Source of the DNA: Verrucomicrobiales bacterium
Lineage (GTDB): Bacteria > Verrucomicrobiota > Verrucomicrobiia > Methylacidiphilales > JAAUTS01
Direction of reading: 5' to 3'
Length of the DNA stretch: 57,047 bases
NCBI GenBank assembly: GCA_031256975.1
Contig: JAIRPN010000001.1
Span: 1 to 57,047 of the forward strand
Positions within the stretch are counted from its first letter, which is position 1, and each line of letters starts with the position of its first letter. Below the pieces are notes generated by a model. That model had not been told where the DNA came from and did no database searches. It saw nothing but the letters and a program-made list of their open reading frames with translations. Below, in pieces: positions 26,130 through 36,216 of the stretch. Both the position numbers and the translations under genes were made by a program.

Positions 26130-27977
26130 ATGAAAAAGCTATTCGGCCAACTTTTGATGTTGTCGATAATTTCACTGTTAGCATCGCAACTGCAGGCGGC
26201 GCAGGTTACTTGGACGGGCGCGTCCCTTGTTAATGGTAACCTTGATAACGCCGACAATACAAGCGGCGCGACGATTGGTGCCGCTGACGAGGTGATTTTC
26301 AACACCGCCATCGCCAATGGCTGGGGCACTCCCGCCGCGCCCGTACTGGTTACCAACACGCTCGCGCTGCAATATCTCACGTTCACAGGCGCCGCCGGTG
26401 ATTACGTCATTGGCGCCACCGCCAGCGGCACACTGATGTTCACGCAGAACAATAGCTACGTTCGCATTGACAATAATTACGCCGGCTCCGGTACAATGAC
26501 GGTCGCGGCGCCGATTTACAGCTCCGGTCAAAACATTTATTTGCAGAACAACTCCGCCAACGGCACCTTGGTCATCAAGGGTGACATTTATAGTTCCAAT
26601 AGCCGCCCGTTCTTGCGGCTCGAAGGTTCAAACACCAACGCCAATACCATTAGCGGCAACATCACGCGGACGGCGATTGTCACTAGCGGCACTGGCAGTA
26701 CGTGGAATTTGACTGGTTCCATCAATAGCGCCGGCCTGTCCGAGGCCGCCTACCTCGACAGTGGCATCCTCAACGTCAGTGGCACGTGGAACGTGGCGAA
26801 TACTAACAGTATGAAAACCCGCTACAATCAGGGGAGTGTCGCCGGCACGAGCGGTACACTGGTCATCAAGGACAACGGTTATATTTACGGTTTCGCCGCC
26901 AACAACCAGTTCGAGTCCGGCGCGGTGATCTTGGAAGGTAACGCCATCATGCAAACCAACAACAACACGCTCGCGTTCGGCAAGGCGGGCACGACATTCA
27001 ATCTTACCGTTAAGGACAACGCGCAGCTCAACATGCTCGGCACTTATGGCGGGCGTTTTGTCATCGACGGCGAGGCCAATACCATCCTGACCGTCAACCA
27101 GACCGGCGGCGCGGTAAAGTCCACCGCCGGCATCGCCATTGGCGAGCGGCGCACGACAACCTCCACCGGCACCGCTGTTTATAATCTCAACGGCGGCACG
27201 CTAACGGTGGGCGATGGACAGGTTTACAGCAACCTGCGCGGCGGCGTGAACGTGCTCAATAATGCCTCGTTCGTATTCAACGGCGGTACCCTGAGTGCCA
27301 GCGCCAACACTGCTTTGCGGAATGACAACACGCAGGACACCGGAAACCCGACGTTTGCCACCCTCACCAACGGACGCTTTGTCGTGAGTAACGGCGGCGC
27401 GAAGATCAATACCAACGGCTTCGTCGTCACGGCCAGCACTGCATTGCAGCATGATGCCGTGATGGGTGCCAACCGCGATGGCGGCCTGACGAAAACCGGG
27501 GCGGGCACACTGATCTTGAATGCGGTGAATACCTACACCGGCGACACCGTCATTAGCGCCGGGGTGGTAAGCGTGGGAACGTCGGCCAACCAAATCGGCT
27601 CGCTGGGGTTGGGCAACGTGCAGTTGGCGCAATCGGGGGCGACCTTGCTGTTGTACAATGCGACGGCGATGGATTCCGGGGCAATATTGCAAATTAGCAG
27701 CGGTGGCGACTCCGCCATTTCATTGCTCTATGACGGCACGATGGTCATTAGCGACATCTATGATGCGACCACCGGCACTCACCTGAACCTGGCTGCGGGA
27801 ACTTATGACGTTGACGCGCTTAATCTGGCGCTGGGCGGAGTGTCGATTTTCAGCGGCCTCGCGGATGCATACATTCAGATTAGCGCGATTCCCGAACCGT
27901 CCGCCTGGTTGTTGTTGGTGTCCGGCATGACGCTAATCACGGGCCTGCAATGGCGCCGCCGTTCTCGCCTTGGTTAA
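26130..27977 (+). CDS. PEP-CTERM protein with autotransporter-associated beta-strand repeat
   Basis: The 615-residue secreted protein has a signal peptide (KKLFGQLLMLSIISLLASQL, cut after QAA). The body is beta-helical and Asn/Thr/Gly-rich. Near residues 450-475 there is a clear autotransporter-associated beta-strand repeat (GGLTKTGAGTLILNAVNTYT, then GDTVISAG). The C-terminus is a PEP-CTERM sorting signal: IPEPSAWLL, a membrane helix and the basic end RRRSRLG, which exosortase would process. An AAGG 9 nt upstream of the ATG supports the start. It leads an operon with GH31 and GH63-like enzymes (gaps of 21 and 11 nt), so it may be a surface glycan-binding scaffold. No exosortase gene is in the window. 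Confidence 0.9.
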   Translation: MKKLFGQLLMLSIISLLASQLQAAQVTWTGASLVNGNLDNADNTSGATIGAADEVIFNTAIANGWGTPAAPVLVTNTLALQYLTFTGAAGDYVIGATASGTLMFTQNNSYVRIDNNYAGSGTMTVAAPIYSSGQNIYLQNNSANGTLVIKGDIYSSNSRPFLRLEGSNTNANTISGNITRTAIVTSGTGSTWNLTGSINSAGLSEAAYLDSGILNVSGTWNVANTNSMKTRYNQGSVAGTSGTLVIKDNGYIYGFAANNQFESGAVILEGNAIMQTNNNTLAFGKAGTTFNLTVKDNAQLNMLGTYGGRFVIDGEANTILTVNQTGGAVKSTAGIAIGERRTTTSTGTAVYNLNGGTLTVGDGQVYSNLRGGVNVLNNASFVFNGGTLSASANTALRNDNTQDTGNPTFATLTNGRFVVSNGGAKINTNGFVVTASTALQHDAVMGANRDGGLTKTGAGTLILNAVNTYTGDTVISAGVVSVGTSANQIGSLGLGNVQLAQSGATLLLYNATAMDSGAILQISSGGDSAISLLYDGTMVISDIYDATTGTHLNLAAGTYDVDALNLALGGVSIFSGLADAYIQISAIPEPSAWLLLVSGMTLITGLQWRRRSRLG

Positions 27978-27998
27978 AAATTCAATTATCCTGTCTTG

Positions 27999-30749
27999 AT
28001 GAAATCCTGTTTTTTCCTGCCAGCCGGCATGATGCTGACTGTCTGCCATCTTGTGTCGCCGTTAGCGTTTGCCGCTGATGTGACGATCGACCAATCCGGC
28101 AAAACGGTAACGCTAACCACGAATGACAAGGTAATCCGCTTGCAGCCTTGGGCGGCGGGAGCCCTGCGGGTGACGGCGGCGCCGGGGAAAAGCATTCCCG
28201 GGTCCAAGAGTTTGGCGGTAATCGCCACCGCCAACGGCGAGGGCTGGCAAGTTTCGGAGGACGCGAACAGTGTGCAGTTGCAATCGAAATCCTTGCGTGC
28301 GGTATTGAACAAGCAGAGCGGTTTGTTGTCGTGTTACAAGCCGGATGGCTCGTTGTTGTTCGAGCAAAAGAGCTGGGCTTTGGCGGCGGCTAAGGATGCG
28401 GCACGTGACGGCATCACGCCGGGCGCGGCGTTTTCCCGCGCTAATGACGAACGTTATTATGGCGCCGGCGTGGTAGGCGACCAGTTGCGTTCGCCGCAGG
28501 CGGAGGTTCGTTTGGTTAATAACAATACCGATATCCACATCCCGGTATTGTATTCGAGCCGGGGTTATGGGTTGTTCTGGGACAATCCGTCGCGCGGCAA
28601 AATAAAATTATCGCCGGACACGCTGACTTGGGAATTCTCGGCGGGTGATGCGGCCGATTTTTATGTACTGTCCGGCGCTAACGCTGATGCAGCGGTTGCT
28701 GCCTACCGGACGCTGACAGGGAACGCGCCGCTAATGCCGAAATGGGCCTATGGTTTTTGGTTCAGCAAAAACAAATTCAACAGCCAGAAGGAAGTATTGG
28801 ATGCGGCAAAGGCTTTTCGTGACCGTGGTTATCCGGTGGATTTGATCATCCAGGATTATTTTTACTGGAAACCCGACGGCAGTCCGAATTCTTTTGACGG
28901 TTGGGGTTCGCACCAGTTTGTTGCCAACCGTTATCCCGATCCGAAAGGCATGATCGACCAGTTGCACAACGAATATCACATGAAATTCATGACGGTGATC
29001 TGGCCGCGTTTCGATCTTTCAACTGAGCATGCCAAGGAATTGATGGCTGCCAATGCCATGCTGCCGAAGCAACCGGGGGACGGTGATTGGGATCGCGGCA
29101 CGCGTTTTTACGATCCATTTGGCGAAAAAGGCCGTGAGATTTATGGTCGGCAGGTGATGAACAGCCTGTGGCCGCTGGGCGTGGATGCCTGGTGGATGGA
29201 TGCGGCGGAACCGGAAATTCCCAACCAAACCATGGCGGCCTTCGACTCCCCCAGTGGGCCCGTGTCGCGCATGATGAGCGCGTATCCGTTGTTGCATACG
29301 CAGGCGGTTTTTGAGGCGCAGCGGAAAGCCGACAGCCAAAACCAAAAACGCGTGGTGCTGTTGCCGCGCAGTGCGTGGGCGGGCATGCAGCGCAATGCGG
29401 CGGTGAATTGGACCGGGGATATTCTGCAAAATTGGAAGACGCTGGCCTGGCAAATCGAGGGTTTGCAGAATTACAGCATCGCCGGATTGCCCTATATCAC
29501 CACCGATGTCGGTGGTTACGGCCCGACGCCGGAGGCGGATCGCGAATTATTTGTGCGCTGGTTTGAGTGGGGGGCATTTTGTCCGATTTTCCGCGTGCAC
29601 GGTGTGGCGCGTCCGTTTCCGTGGGAATACGGTAAACCGGCCGAGCCGATTTTGAAGGACTTTATCAATTTGCGTTACCGTTTGCTGCCGTATATCTACA
29701 GCGAGGCAGCGCGGGTTGAGAAAATTCAGGATACGCTAATGCGGCCGCTGGTGATGGATTTCGCCAATGATGAAAAGGCGCTAACGACCTGGGATGAATT
29801 CATGTTTGGTCCCTCGCTGTTGGTGTGCCCGGTTTACAAGGGGAATTATGAATCCGCCGCGACGCTGGATCAGTGGGCCGACGCTAATGGCAAGCAGGGT
29901 TGGCTGGACGTGAGTTATATCAAGAAGGGCGACGAGGCCGCCGTTAGCAAGCAATTGAGTGATGGTTTCGGATTCAAGGAGGGGCCGACCCGCGAGCAGT
30001 CGCAATCCAGCAATGTTATTGTGGCGGGCAGTTTCACGCCGAAGGGAAATGGCAAACTGTACCTGGTCGTTAGCGAGGCGCATCCCGAGGGTTATCCGGT
30101 GAAAATGACCATGGATGGCAAGGCGGTTGATTCCGAACCGTTGAACGGCGACTGGGAGTTCCCGCGTTTTCCGTTCGAGGCGAAGGCGGGCGTACCGGTG
30201 AAATTCAGTTACGAAAGCAAAATGAAGTACCCGTTCCTGCGCGTGGTTAGCGAGACCAAGGGGGGCGATTCGCGCGAGGTTTATCTGCCGGGCAGGGGCG
30301 ACTGGTATGACTTCTGGACCGGCGAGAAAATTTCCGGCGGCAAGACGCTAACTGTGAAAACGCCGCTAACGATGATACCGTTATATGTGCGGGCAGGTTC
30401 GATTGTGCCGTTTGGACCGGAGTTGCAATATGCGGATGAAAAGACTGCCGATCCGATTGAATTACGTGTTTATCGTGGCGCTAATGGCGAATTCACGCTC
30501 TATGAGGACGAGAGTGACAATTACAATCATGAAAAGGGCGCGTTTGCTGAAATCCCGATCCAGTGGAATGAAGCAAACCGGACGCTAACCATCGGCGCGC
30601 GCAAGGGGGAGTTCCCCGGCATGTTGAAGAAACGTGTGTTTAATGTGGTGTTTGTCAGCAGTAATCATGGTGTTGGCGAACAAGTGACGGACAAACACGA
30701 TGCGCAAATCGCCTATGACGGCCTTGCGGTCAATGTCAAGGCTCCGTAG
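27999..30749 (+). CDS. GH31-family alpha-glucosidase/alpha-xylosidase, secreted
   Basis: The 916-residue enzyme has a signal peptide ending near PLAFA|ADV. The order is an N-terminal beta-sandwich, then a TIM barrel beginning PKWAYGFWFSKNKFNSQKE. Barrel motifs are LIIQDYFYWKPDG, FMTVIWPRFD, the nucleophile Asp of WWMDAAEPE (about residue 401) and the acid/base Asp of NWTGDILQNW (about 474), followed by TTDVGGYGP and FRVHGVARPFPWEYG. The distal C-terminal beta domains end with an inserted non-barrel part around 640-750. The WWMDAAEPE version is common among GH31 members acting on alpha-xylosides or other non-starch links, so the substrate is uncertain. I prefer ATG 27999 to the TTG at 27996; no Shine-Dalgarno is seen. 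Second gene of the operon. Confidence 0.93.
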   Translation: MKSCFFLPAGMMLTVCHLVSPLAFAADVTIDQSGKTVTLTTNDKVIRLQPWAAGALRVTAAPGKSIPGSKSLAVIATANGEGWQVSEDANSVQLQSKSLRAVLNKQSGLLSCYKPDGSLLFEQKSWALAAAKDAARDGITPGAAFSRANDERYYGAGVVGDQLRSPQAEVRLVNNNTDIHIPVLYSSRGYGLFWDNPSRGKIKLSPDTLTWEFSAGDAADFYVLSGANADAAVAAYRTLTGNAPLMPKWAYGFWFSKNKFNSQKEVLDAAKAFRDRGYPVDLIIQDYFYWKPDGSPNSFDGWGSHQFVANRYPDPKGMIDQLHNEYHMKFMTVIWPRFDLSTEHAKELMAANAMLPKQPGDGDWDRGTRFYDPFGEKGREIYGRQVMNSLWPLGVDAWWMDAAEPEIPNQTMAAFDSPSGPVSRMMSAYPLLHTQAVFEAQRKADSQNQKRVVLLPRSAWAGMQRNAAVNWTGDILQNWKTLAWQIEGLQNYSIAGLPYITTDVGGYGPTPEADRELFVRWFEWGAFCPIFRVHGVARPFPWEYGKPAEPILKDFINLRYRLLPYIYSEAARVEKIQDTLMRPLVMDFANDEKALTTWDEFMFGPSLLVCPVYKGNYESAATLDQWADANGKQGWLDVSYIKKGDEAAVSKQLSDGFGFKEGPTREQSQSSNVIVAGSFTPKGNGKLYLVVSEAHPEGYPVKMTMDGKAVDSEPLNGDWEFPRFPFEAKAGVPVKFSYESKMKYPFLRVVSETKGGDSREVYLPGRGDWYDFWTGEKISGGKTLTVKTPLTMIPLYVRAGSIVPFGPELQYADEKTADPIELRVYRGANGEFTLYEDESDNYNHEKGAFAEIPIQWNEANRTLTIGARKGEFPGMLKKRVFNVVFVSSNHGVGEQVTDKHDAQIAYDGLAVNVKAP

Positions 30750-30760
30750 GATTGCGAACC

Positions 30761-32674
30761 ATGAATCGGCACGGAAAAATTCCCGGTTGGGTGGCGATTG
30801 TTTTATGTGCGCTGGTTTGGCCGTTAGCGATTCAGGCCGTGGAAAAAGAACCGTCAATCAGGATTGGCAATTATTATCCGTTGTCGCTGTCGGCTGCGGC
30901 GTTTTTGTACGGCGATGCTGCGGCCTTCATCCTGGATCCCGGTCTTGGCACGCAACCCGGGACGGCGGCGCCGGACGATTCCTTTTACCAGGTTTTCTTC
31001 CGCGGTGTGCAATACGACTGGGGTCGCGTCGGCAACGGCATGATTGGCCGGCTAACCGCCAAACAACCCTGCAAGGTCACGTTCAAACTGCGCAATTACT
31101 GGCCCGGACTAAGCAGCCAATATACGCTGGTTGCTGACGGCGCCAACGGCGAGGCGTCGGTAAATGGCCGACCGGTGAATTGGAAATTACGGGTTTCCGG
31201 AGCGACGCTAACGCCGGGAGACGGACAGTTCGTGATGGAAGTAAAGCCCAGACAGCCGGTTTACCTGGCGGCGGGATTTGATGAATTGGTTCCCTTCGGG
31301 AAAATCGACGACCTTCTGCGAACGGCGGAGCAGAATTACAGTGCCTGGCGTGCGAGGGCTTTCGGTCCGGCGGGAGATTTTCTCGGCGCGATTGCCGACA
31401 ACCTGAACAACTCGCGGATGTACAGCAACGATAACAAAATGATCGCCATTAGCGTGTCGCGCAACTGGGTGCGCGGCGAGAACATGAACCCGTATTTTTG
31501 CTGGGACAGTTTTTTCAGCGCGCTAATGGCGAATCTGGAAGACCCGGTGGCGGCGAAACAGACCGTGCGCGCGATTTTGTCATATCAAGGCGAGGACGGA
31601 TTGGTGCCGAATTTCGCGCATTGGAAATCAGGCCCGCAGACCATCAGTGATGATCGTTCCCAGCCGCCGGTGGGTGCGCTCTGTGTGTGGAAGATGCACA
31701 TGATGAGGCCGGATCTGGATTTTCTGCGCGAGGTTTATCCCAAGCTGGCGAAGTGGCACGCGTGGTGGATGGTGGCGCGCAATGGCAAGAAGGACGGTTT
31801 GCTCGAATGGGGCAGCAACGCGCGCAATATGCAGGGTGCCAAATATGAGACCGGCTGGGACGATACGCCGCATTTCGAGGGCGCGAAAATGGTTGGCAAC
31901 ACGATGAATGTTTACGCTGTCGATTTGAATTCGATGTGGGCGATGGACGCGCATTATTTGGCGCTAATGGCGAATGCGCTGGGTTTGTCCGCTGATGCCG
32001 GAAAATATCGTCGCGAGGAAAAAGAGATGATCCAACGCATCAACGACAAGTTGTGGAATCCGCAGCTTGGCTTGTATTGCAGCCGTTTTTGGGACAACGA
32101 TGACGGCATGCCGGGAGCGTTTTTGACGCGTGTCACGCCGATGAATTTTTACCCGCTGATCTGCGGTGCCGCCAGCGAGGAGCAGGCGAAGAAGACGCTA
32201 ACGGTGATGAGCGACCCGGAAAAATTCTGGGGCGAATGGATTTTGCCGACCGTGCCGAAAACCGACCCGCTCTATGAGACGCAGATTTACTGGCGCGGCA
32301 CAATTTGGGCGCCGGTGAATTATCTGGTGTTCCAAGGCGTCAAGCGTTACGCCCCGCCGCAATTCCAAGCCGAATATGCGGAAAAAAGCGTCAGATTGTT
32401 CATGAATAACTGGCTTGCCGACGGCGTGTGCGGCGAGAATTACCGCAGCACCACCGGCAGGCAAAAGGGCGAGACCGGACGTTCGGATGCGCATTACACT
32501 TGGGGCGCGTTGTTGTGTTTCATCGGCTTGGAATCCGCCGTGGACCTGACCGACAGTGGCAGGGTGCTGCCGAATCCCGGGATGAATCAGGACATGGAAC
32601 TTGACAATATTCCACTCAACGGCCGTCTGTGCCGGATCAAGGTTAGCGGCGGCAAGGCCGGGGTTTTGCCGTAA
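30761..32674 (+). CDS. GH63/trehalase-like (alpha/alpha)6 glycoside hydrolase, secreted
   Basis: The 637-residue protein has a signal peptide (WVAIVLCALVWPLAIQA). A beta-rich N-terminal domain (to about 200) is followed by an (alpha/alpha)6 barrel of the MGH1/GH63/YgjK type. The marker segments are NMNPYFCWDSFFSALM, which carries the general-acid-type Trp-Asp, EWGSNARNM, YETGWDDTPHFEG, YAVDLNSMWAMDAHYLA and YWRGTIWAPVNYL. These suggest hydrolysis of alpha-linked oligosaccharides; the linkage cannot be told. The start is ATG 30761, 11 nt behind the GH31 stop; an in-frame TTG at 30752 is less likely. It ends the LacI-divergent operon, so it probably acts on products of the GH31 enzyme. Confidence 0.88.
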   Translation: MNRHGKIPGWVAIVLCALVWPLAIQAVEKEPSIRIGNYYPLSLSAAAFLYGDAAAFILDPGLGTQPGTAAPDDSFYQVFFRGVQYDWGRVGNGMIGRLTAKQPCKVTFKLRNYWPGLSSQYTLVADGANGEASVNGRPVNWKLRVSGATLTPGDGQFVMEVKPRQPVYLAAGFDELVPFGKIDDLLRTAEQNYSAWRARAFGPAGDFLGAIADNLNNSRMYSNDNKMIAISVSRNWVRGENMNPYFCWDSFFSALMANLEDPVAAKQTVRAILSYQGEDGLVPNFAHWKSGPQTISDDRSQPPVGALCVWKMHMMRPDLDFLREVYPKLAKWHAWWMVARNGKKDGLLEWGSNARNMQGAKYETGWDDTPHFEGAKMVGNTMNVYAVDLNSMWAMDAHYLALMANALGLSADAGKYRREEKEMIQRINDKLWNPQLGLYCSRFWDNDDGMPGAFLTRVTPMNFYPLICGAASEEQAKKTLTVMSDPEKFWGEWILPTVPKTDPLYETQIYWRGTIWAPVNYLVFQGVKRYAPPQFQAEYAEKSVRLFMNNWLADGVCGENYRSTTGRQKGETGRSDAHYTWGALLCFIGLESAVDLTDSGRVLPNPGMNQDMELDNIPLNGRLCRIKVSGGKAGVLP

Positions 32675-32727
32675 TAGGCTGTTTTAAACCATTGCGCGAT
32701 CATGCCGGAAAAGTATGATGACTGGCC

Positions 32728-33642
32728 ATGGAATTGCGTCATCTGCGTTACTTTGTCGCGGTTGCGGAGGAATTGAACATCACCCGGGCGGCCGCGCGCC
32801 TGCATGTTTCCCAACCGCCGCTGAGCCGGCAGATCCGCGATTTGGAATGCGAGCTTGGGGTTGATTTGATTGAACACGGAGCCAAGCCGGTGCGCCTGAC
32901 CGAGGCGGGGAAGATTTTTTTCACTGAGGCACAGGCGGTGTTGAACCGAGCCGCCGAGGCAATCAAGGCTGCGCGTGTAGTGGCAAAGGGCGGTGGCGGG
33001 GAAATTCACGTCGGTTATGCACCGTCGCTAACCGTGGAGTTGCTGCCGAAAATTTTGCGGTTGTTCCAGGAGCAGGCGCCGCAGGTGCAGGTCAGGCTGC
33101 ATGATTTGTCCAGCGAGGAAATGCTCAAGGGATTGGGGAACGGGAAGCTGGATGTGGCGTTGATGATTCGTTTCGGAGCCAAGTCGCGAAAGGGATTGGT
33201 CTTCGAGGAATTGCAGCGTTATGCCTTATGTGCCGCGTTACCCCTGACCCATCCGCAGGCAATGGCGAAAAAAATCGAAATACGGCAGCTGTTGCGCGAG
33301 CGGCTGATTGGTTATACCCGCCAGGATTATCCCGAATATCACCAGATGCTCGATCAATTGTTCGCGCCGTATGGACCGACACCGCCTATTGCCGAAGAGC
33401 ATGACGGAGTGGCTAGTCTGATCACTTCGGTCGAAGCCGGTCGCGGTTTGGCGTTAGCGCCGCAAAGTTTCGCCTGTTTGGCGGGACCACGGTTAAGGAT
33501 TGTTCCGCTGAGTCCTGCTCCATCCAAGCTGGTGGTGGGGATTGCCTATCGTGCGGGAAAATTAACGACTGTGCAAAATCGCTTCATTGAAGCGGCCAAG
33601 CTTGGTGTTGAAACCAAGCCTGCCGTCAAATCCCGTCGTTAG
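32728..33642 (+). CDS. LysR-family transcriptional regulator
   Basis: This is a standard LysR regulator of 304 residues. The winged helix MELRHLRYFVAVAEELNITR, then AAARLHVSQPPLSRQIRDLE, is followed by the linker helix and a two-lobed effector domain beginning GEIHVGYAPSLTVELLPKIL. The neighbour on the opposite strand, facing it tail to tail with a 6-nt gap, is wrbA. Its target is not evident; it starts 53 nt behind the GH63-like gene and could be read from that operon. Confidence 0.93.
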   Translation: MELRHLRYFVAVAEELNITRAAARLHVSQPPLSRQIRDLECELGVDLIEHGAKPVRLTEAGKIFFTEAQAVLNRAAEAIKAARVVAKGGGGEIHVGYAPSLTVELLPKILRLFQEQAPQVQVRLHDLSSEEMLKGLGNGKLDVALMIRFGAKSRKGLVFEELQRYALCAALPLTHPQAMAKKIEIRQLLRERLIGYTRQDYPEYHQMLDQLFAPYGPTPPIAEEHDGVASLITSVEAGRGLALAPQSFACLAGPRLRIVPLSPAPSKLVVGIAYRAGKLTTVQNRFIEAAKLGVETKPAVKSRR

Positions 33643-33648
33643 CGTTAC

Positions 33649-34245
33649 TTAATGCAATTTGCCGGCGATGCCTGCGACGTGCCGGCCTTGGAAACGGGCC
33701 TGGGCCAATTCCTTCGCACTGGGCTGTCGTGATCCGTCGGCTCCGGCAATGGTCGCCGCACCATAGGGACTGCCGCCCTTCACTTCGCTAATGTCGGTCA
33801 ATTCCGGGCAACTGTAGGGCAGGCCCACGTAAACCATGCCGTGGTGCAGCAGGGTCGGGATGAAGGTCAGGATGGTGGATTCATTGCCGCCCCCGGTTCC
33901 GGTGCTGGCAAACACGCTGGCGACCTTGCCGACCAAGGCTCCCTTGACCCACAGACCGCCGGTCTGGTCGAGGAAATTGCGCATTTGCGCCGCCATGTTG
34001 CCGAACCGGGTCGGGGTGCCGAAGATGATCGCGTCGTAGTCGGCCAATTCGGCGGGTGAGGCGACCGGTGCGGCTTGGTCGAGCTTGGCGCCGTACTTTT
34101 GCGCCACATCCGGGGGCATCAGTTCGGGAACGCGCTTGATGGTGACTTCGACGTCGGCGATACTGCGTGCGCCTTCAGCGACTGCATTGGCCAGGGTTTC
34201 GACATGGCCATAGGTGGAATAATACAGAATCAATATTTTTGACAT
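33649..34245 (-). CDS. wrbA: NAD(P)H:quinone oxidoreductase, WrbA type
   Basis: The 198-residue flavodoxin-like protein has the FMN phosphate-binding loop [39 protein letters not shown], and the late [14 protein letters not shown] and [20 protein letters not shown] blocks that define WrbA. It reduces quinones by two electrons with NAD(P)H, in the cytosol, for oxidative-stress protection. A ribosome binding site GGAG lies 8 nt before ATG 34243-34245. A palindrome 84 nt further upstream (34329-34343) may control it. Confidence 0.96.
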   Translation of the reverse strand: MSKILILYYSTYGHVETLANAVAEGARSIADVEVTIKRVPELMPPDVAQKYGAKLDQAAPVASPAELADYDAIIFGTPTRFGNMAAQMRNFLDQTGGLWVKGALVGKVASVFASTGTGGGNESTILTFIPTLLHHGMVYVGLPYSCPELTDISEVKGGSPYGAATIAGADGSRQPSAKELAQARFQGRHVAGIAGKLH

Positions 34246-34328
34246 AAATTTTCTCCGGTTGTTGGTTTACGAATCACACGCTAACCGCGATCACGGTTTT
34301 TGGCTAATACCTTGTTTCTTGGATTATG

Positions 34329-34343
34329 ATACCTTGGAGGTAT
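34329..34343. promoter_or_regulatory. Palindrome upstream of wrbA, possible redox-regulator operator
   Basis: ATACC-TTGGA-GGTAT is a perfect 5+5 inverted repeat in the 276-nt gap between wrbA and the GH13 gene. Its form resembles operators of HxlR/MarR-type regulators that often control quinone reductases. No such regulator is in the window. Nothing else is supported in 34246-34521. Confidence 0.35.
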
Positions 34344-34521
34344 GAAACGATGAAAATGCAAGGTTACAGTGGAACCGACCCGACTGGATGATGCCTATGT
34401 TACCTTGGCCGGGTTATTTTATCCGAAAGCCCGCTCTTGGTGGGATCAATCGGATATTTTGTTTGTCCCAGACTTTTTCATTGGCCGGAATCGACATGAA
34501 ATATGATGATCGGGTGATCGA

Positions 34522-36120
34522 TTACCCGATTTTAAAGATGCCGAATGACAAGGGATCCATTGTTAGTGTTGAATTTGTTTTTTGCCTGGCCAAATCAGCC
34601 TTTTCGGATGCAAGATTCATGACTGATTTTAGTGGCGGCAATTTCAGCCTTAGCGTGAATTCGGTTGGGTTAATCGCAACCCAGAAACGTGTCTGCCGGT
34701 ATGAGCGTTCATAGACAAACGGGTATTTTCCAGCCTTGGCGCAGACGGGGGTGAGATTGCCGCAATTCCCCAGGGCGGGATGTTGCCGCCGCAGGATCAG
34801 GAGCCGTTTGGTGAGATTCAGCAGGGATTCCGGGTTTCTTTCTTGCGCGGCGACATTGTGCGCGTCAGTTATGGGATTGACCGGCAGATACAGCTTGTTC
34901 TTTGCGGCAGTTGAGAAGCCGAAGTTGCGCGCTTTTTCCCATTGCATCGGTGCACGGGTGCCGGCGCGGGAGTAACTGCCTTCCTTGGATCCCAATCCTT
35001 CCAGGAATTTTTGGCCGATTTCGTCTCCATACAGGATGAACGGCACTCCCGGCATGGTGAAGAGCATCGCATAAATTATCCGCAAGTCCTCGGGTTCCTG
35101 CCAGCGGCTGTGGCGTGAGAAATCGTGGTTTCCCGTTGGCAGGGCAATGTAGCCGCGGCGCTTTGTTGCATGGTAATGGGGCAGGTAATTGTCCAAGAAC
35201 AGGCGGATGTTGCCGGTACCCCGGCGGTTGAAAAAAATTCTTTTTTTGTCCCTGGATTTGGAATCGCCATTAGCGGGGCCAAGCAAGTGCTGGTAAGCGG
35301 GCTCGCCGAAGTGCAGGAAGAAATCAATGTCAAATCCCGATGCTATGGAGTGTCTGGGATCTCCCCATTCGGAAATCAAAACCGCTTCAGGATAATGCCT
35401 GTCCAACCAGGAGCGGTAATCGAGCCACAATGCCCGCAGTCCCCTGCCATTGGCGTCGCCGCGTACCAGTGAATTGGCCATGTCCACACGGAATCCGTCA
35501 GCCCCCATGTCGAGCCAGAAACGCATGATATTTTTCAATTCCTGTCGCACCGCGCGGACGGCCGGATGGGTGACGGGCAGTTGCCATTTTTTGCCGGGGT
35601 CGGGGTTGGCGTAACCGTAGTTCAATGAAGGCTGAAAGTAAAAGTAGTTGGGCAGATAACCGCCATCACGTTCGGAGAAACCACGCACAACATTGGGCTC
35701 AGTGGAATCCCAGGCGGAATCGGTCCAGATATACCAATTAGTGTAACGGTTCGGTTCGGGCTGTGCGGAGGCCTTGAACCAGGGATGCTGGTCCGAGGTG
35801 TGTCCCGCCACCAAATCCAAACATACCTTCATGTGCCGTTGATGAGCGAGCTTGAAAAGCCGTGCGAGATCACCGTTAGTACCATAGCGTGGTGCCACTT
35901 GATAAAAATTGCTGATATCGTAACCAGCGTCGCGGAAAGGGGATGCAAATACCGGGTTTAACCACAATGCCGTCACGCCGAGTGATTGCAGGTAATCAAG
36001 TTTTTCGATGATGCCCGTGATGTCGCCAATGCCGTCGCCATTAGCGTCATAAAAGCTCTGCGGGTATATTTGGTAGAAGACAGCAGTTTTCAACCATGCG
36101 GGAGGCCGGTGTCGGGTCAT
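34522..36120 (-). CDS. GH13-family alpha-amylase/alpha-glucosidase
   Basis: A cytosolic 532-residue GH13 enzyme without signal peptide. The barrel shows AVFYQIYPQSFYDANGDGIG, VTALWLNPVFASPFRDAGYD, the nucleophile region DGFRVDMANS (Asp about 213), the general acid in VLISEWGD (Glu about 251) and the third acid in PTGNHDFSRH (Asp about 333). APMQWEKARNFGFS follows, as in oligo-1,6-glucosidase, trehalose synthase and maltase-like subfamilies. The ANGDGIGDITGI loop suits that neopullulanase/oligo-1,6-glucosidase side. The start is probably ATG 36118-36120 rather than the TTG at 36159. It is transcribed away from the CBM-like gene's end, with a 96-nt gap. It likely hydrolyses imported alpha-glucans. 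Confidence 0.92.
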   Translation of the reverse strand: MTRHRPPAWLKTAVFYQIYPQSFYDANGDGIGDITGIIEKLDYLQSLGVTALWLNPVFASPFRDAGYDISNFYQVAPRYGTNGDLARLFKLAHQRHMKVCLDLVAGHTSDQHPWFKASAQPEPNRYTNWYIWTDSAWDSTEPNVVRGFSERDGGYLPNYFYFQPSLNYGYANPDPGKKWQLPVTHPAVRAVRQELKNIMRFWLDMGADGFRVDMANSLVRGDANGRGLRALWLDYRSWLDRHYPEAVLISEWGDPRHSIASGFDIDFFLHFGEPAYQHLLGPANGDSKSRDKKRIFFNRRGTGNIRLFLDNYLPHYHATKRRGYIALPTGNHDFSRHSRWQEPEDLRIIYAMLFTMPGVPFILYGDEIGQKFLEGLGSKEGSYSRAGTRAPMQWEKARNFGFSTAAKNKLYLPVNPITDAHNVAAQERNPESLLNLTKRLLILRRQHPALGNCGNLTPVCAKAGKYPFVYERSYRQTRFWVAINPTEFTLRLKLPPLKSVMNLASEKADLARQKTNSTLTMDPLSFGIFKIG

Positions 36121-36216
36121 ACTTAAGCTGTATTTAGGTTGGAATACGGAAGTCGCCAACGGCGGAAATTTTTTCGCGGTTTTATATATTCTTTATTCCT
36201 GCCGCCAACCGGGATG

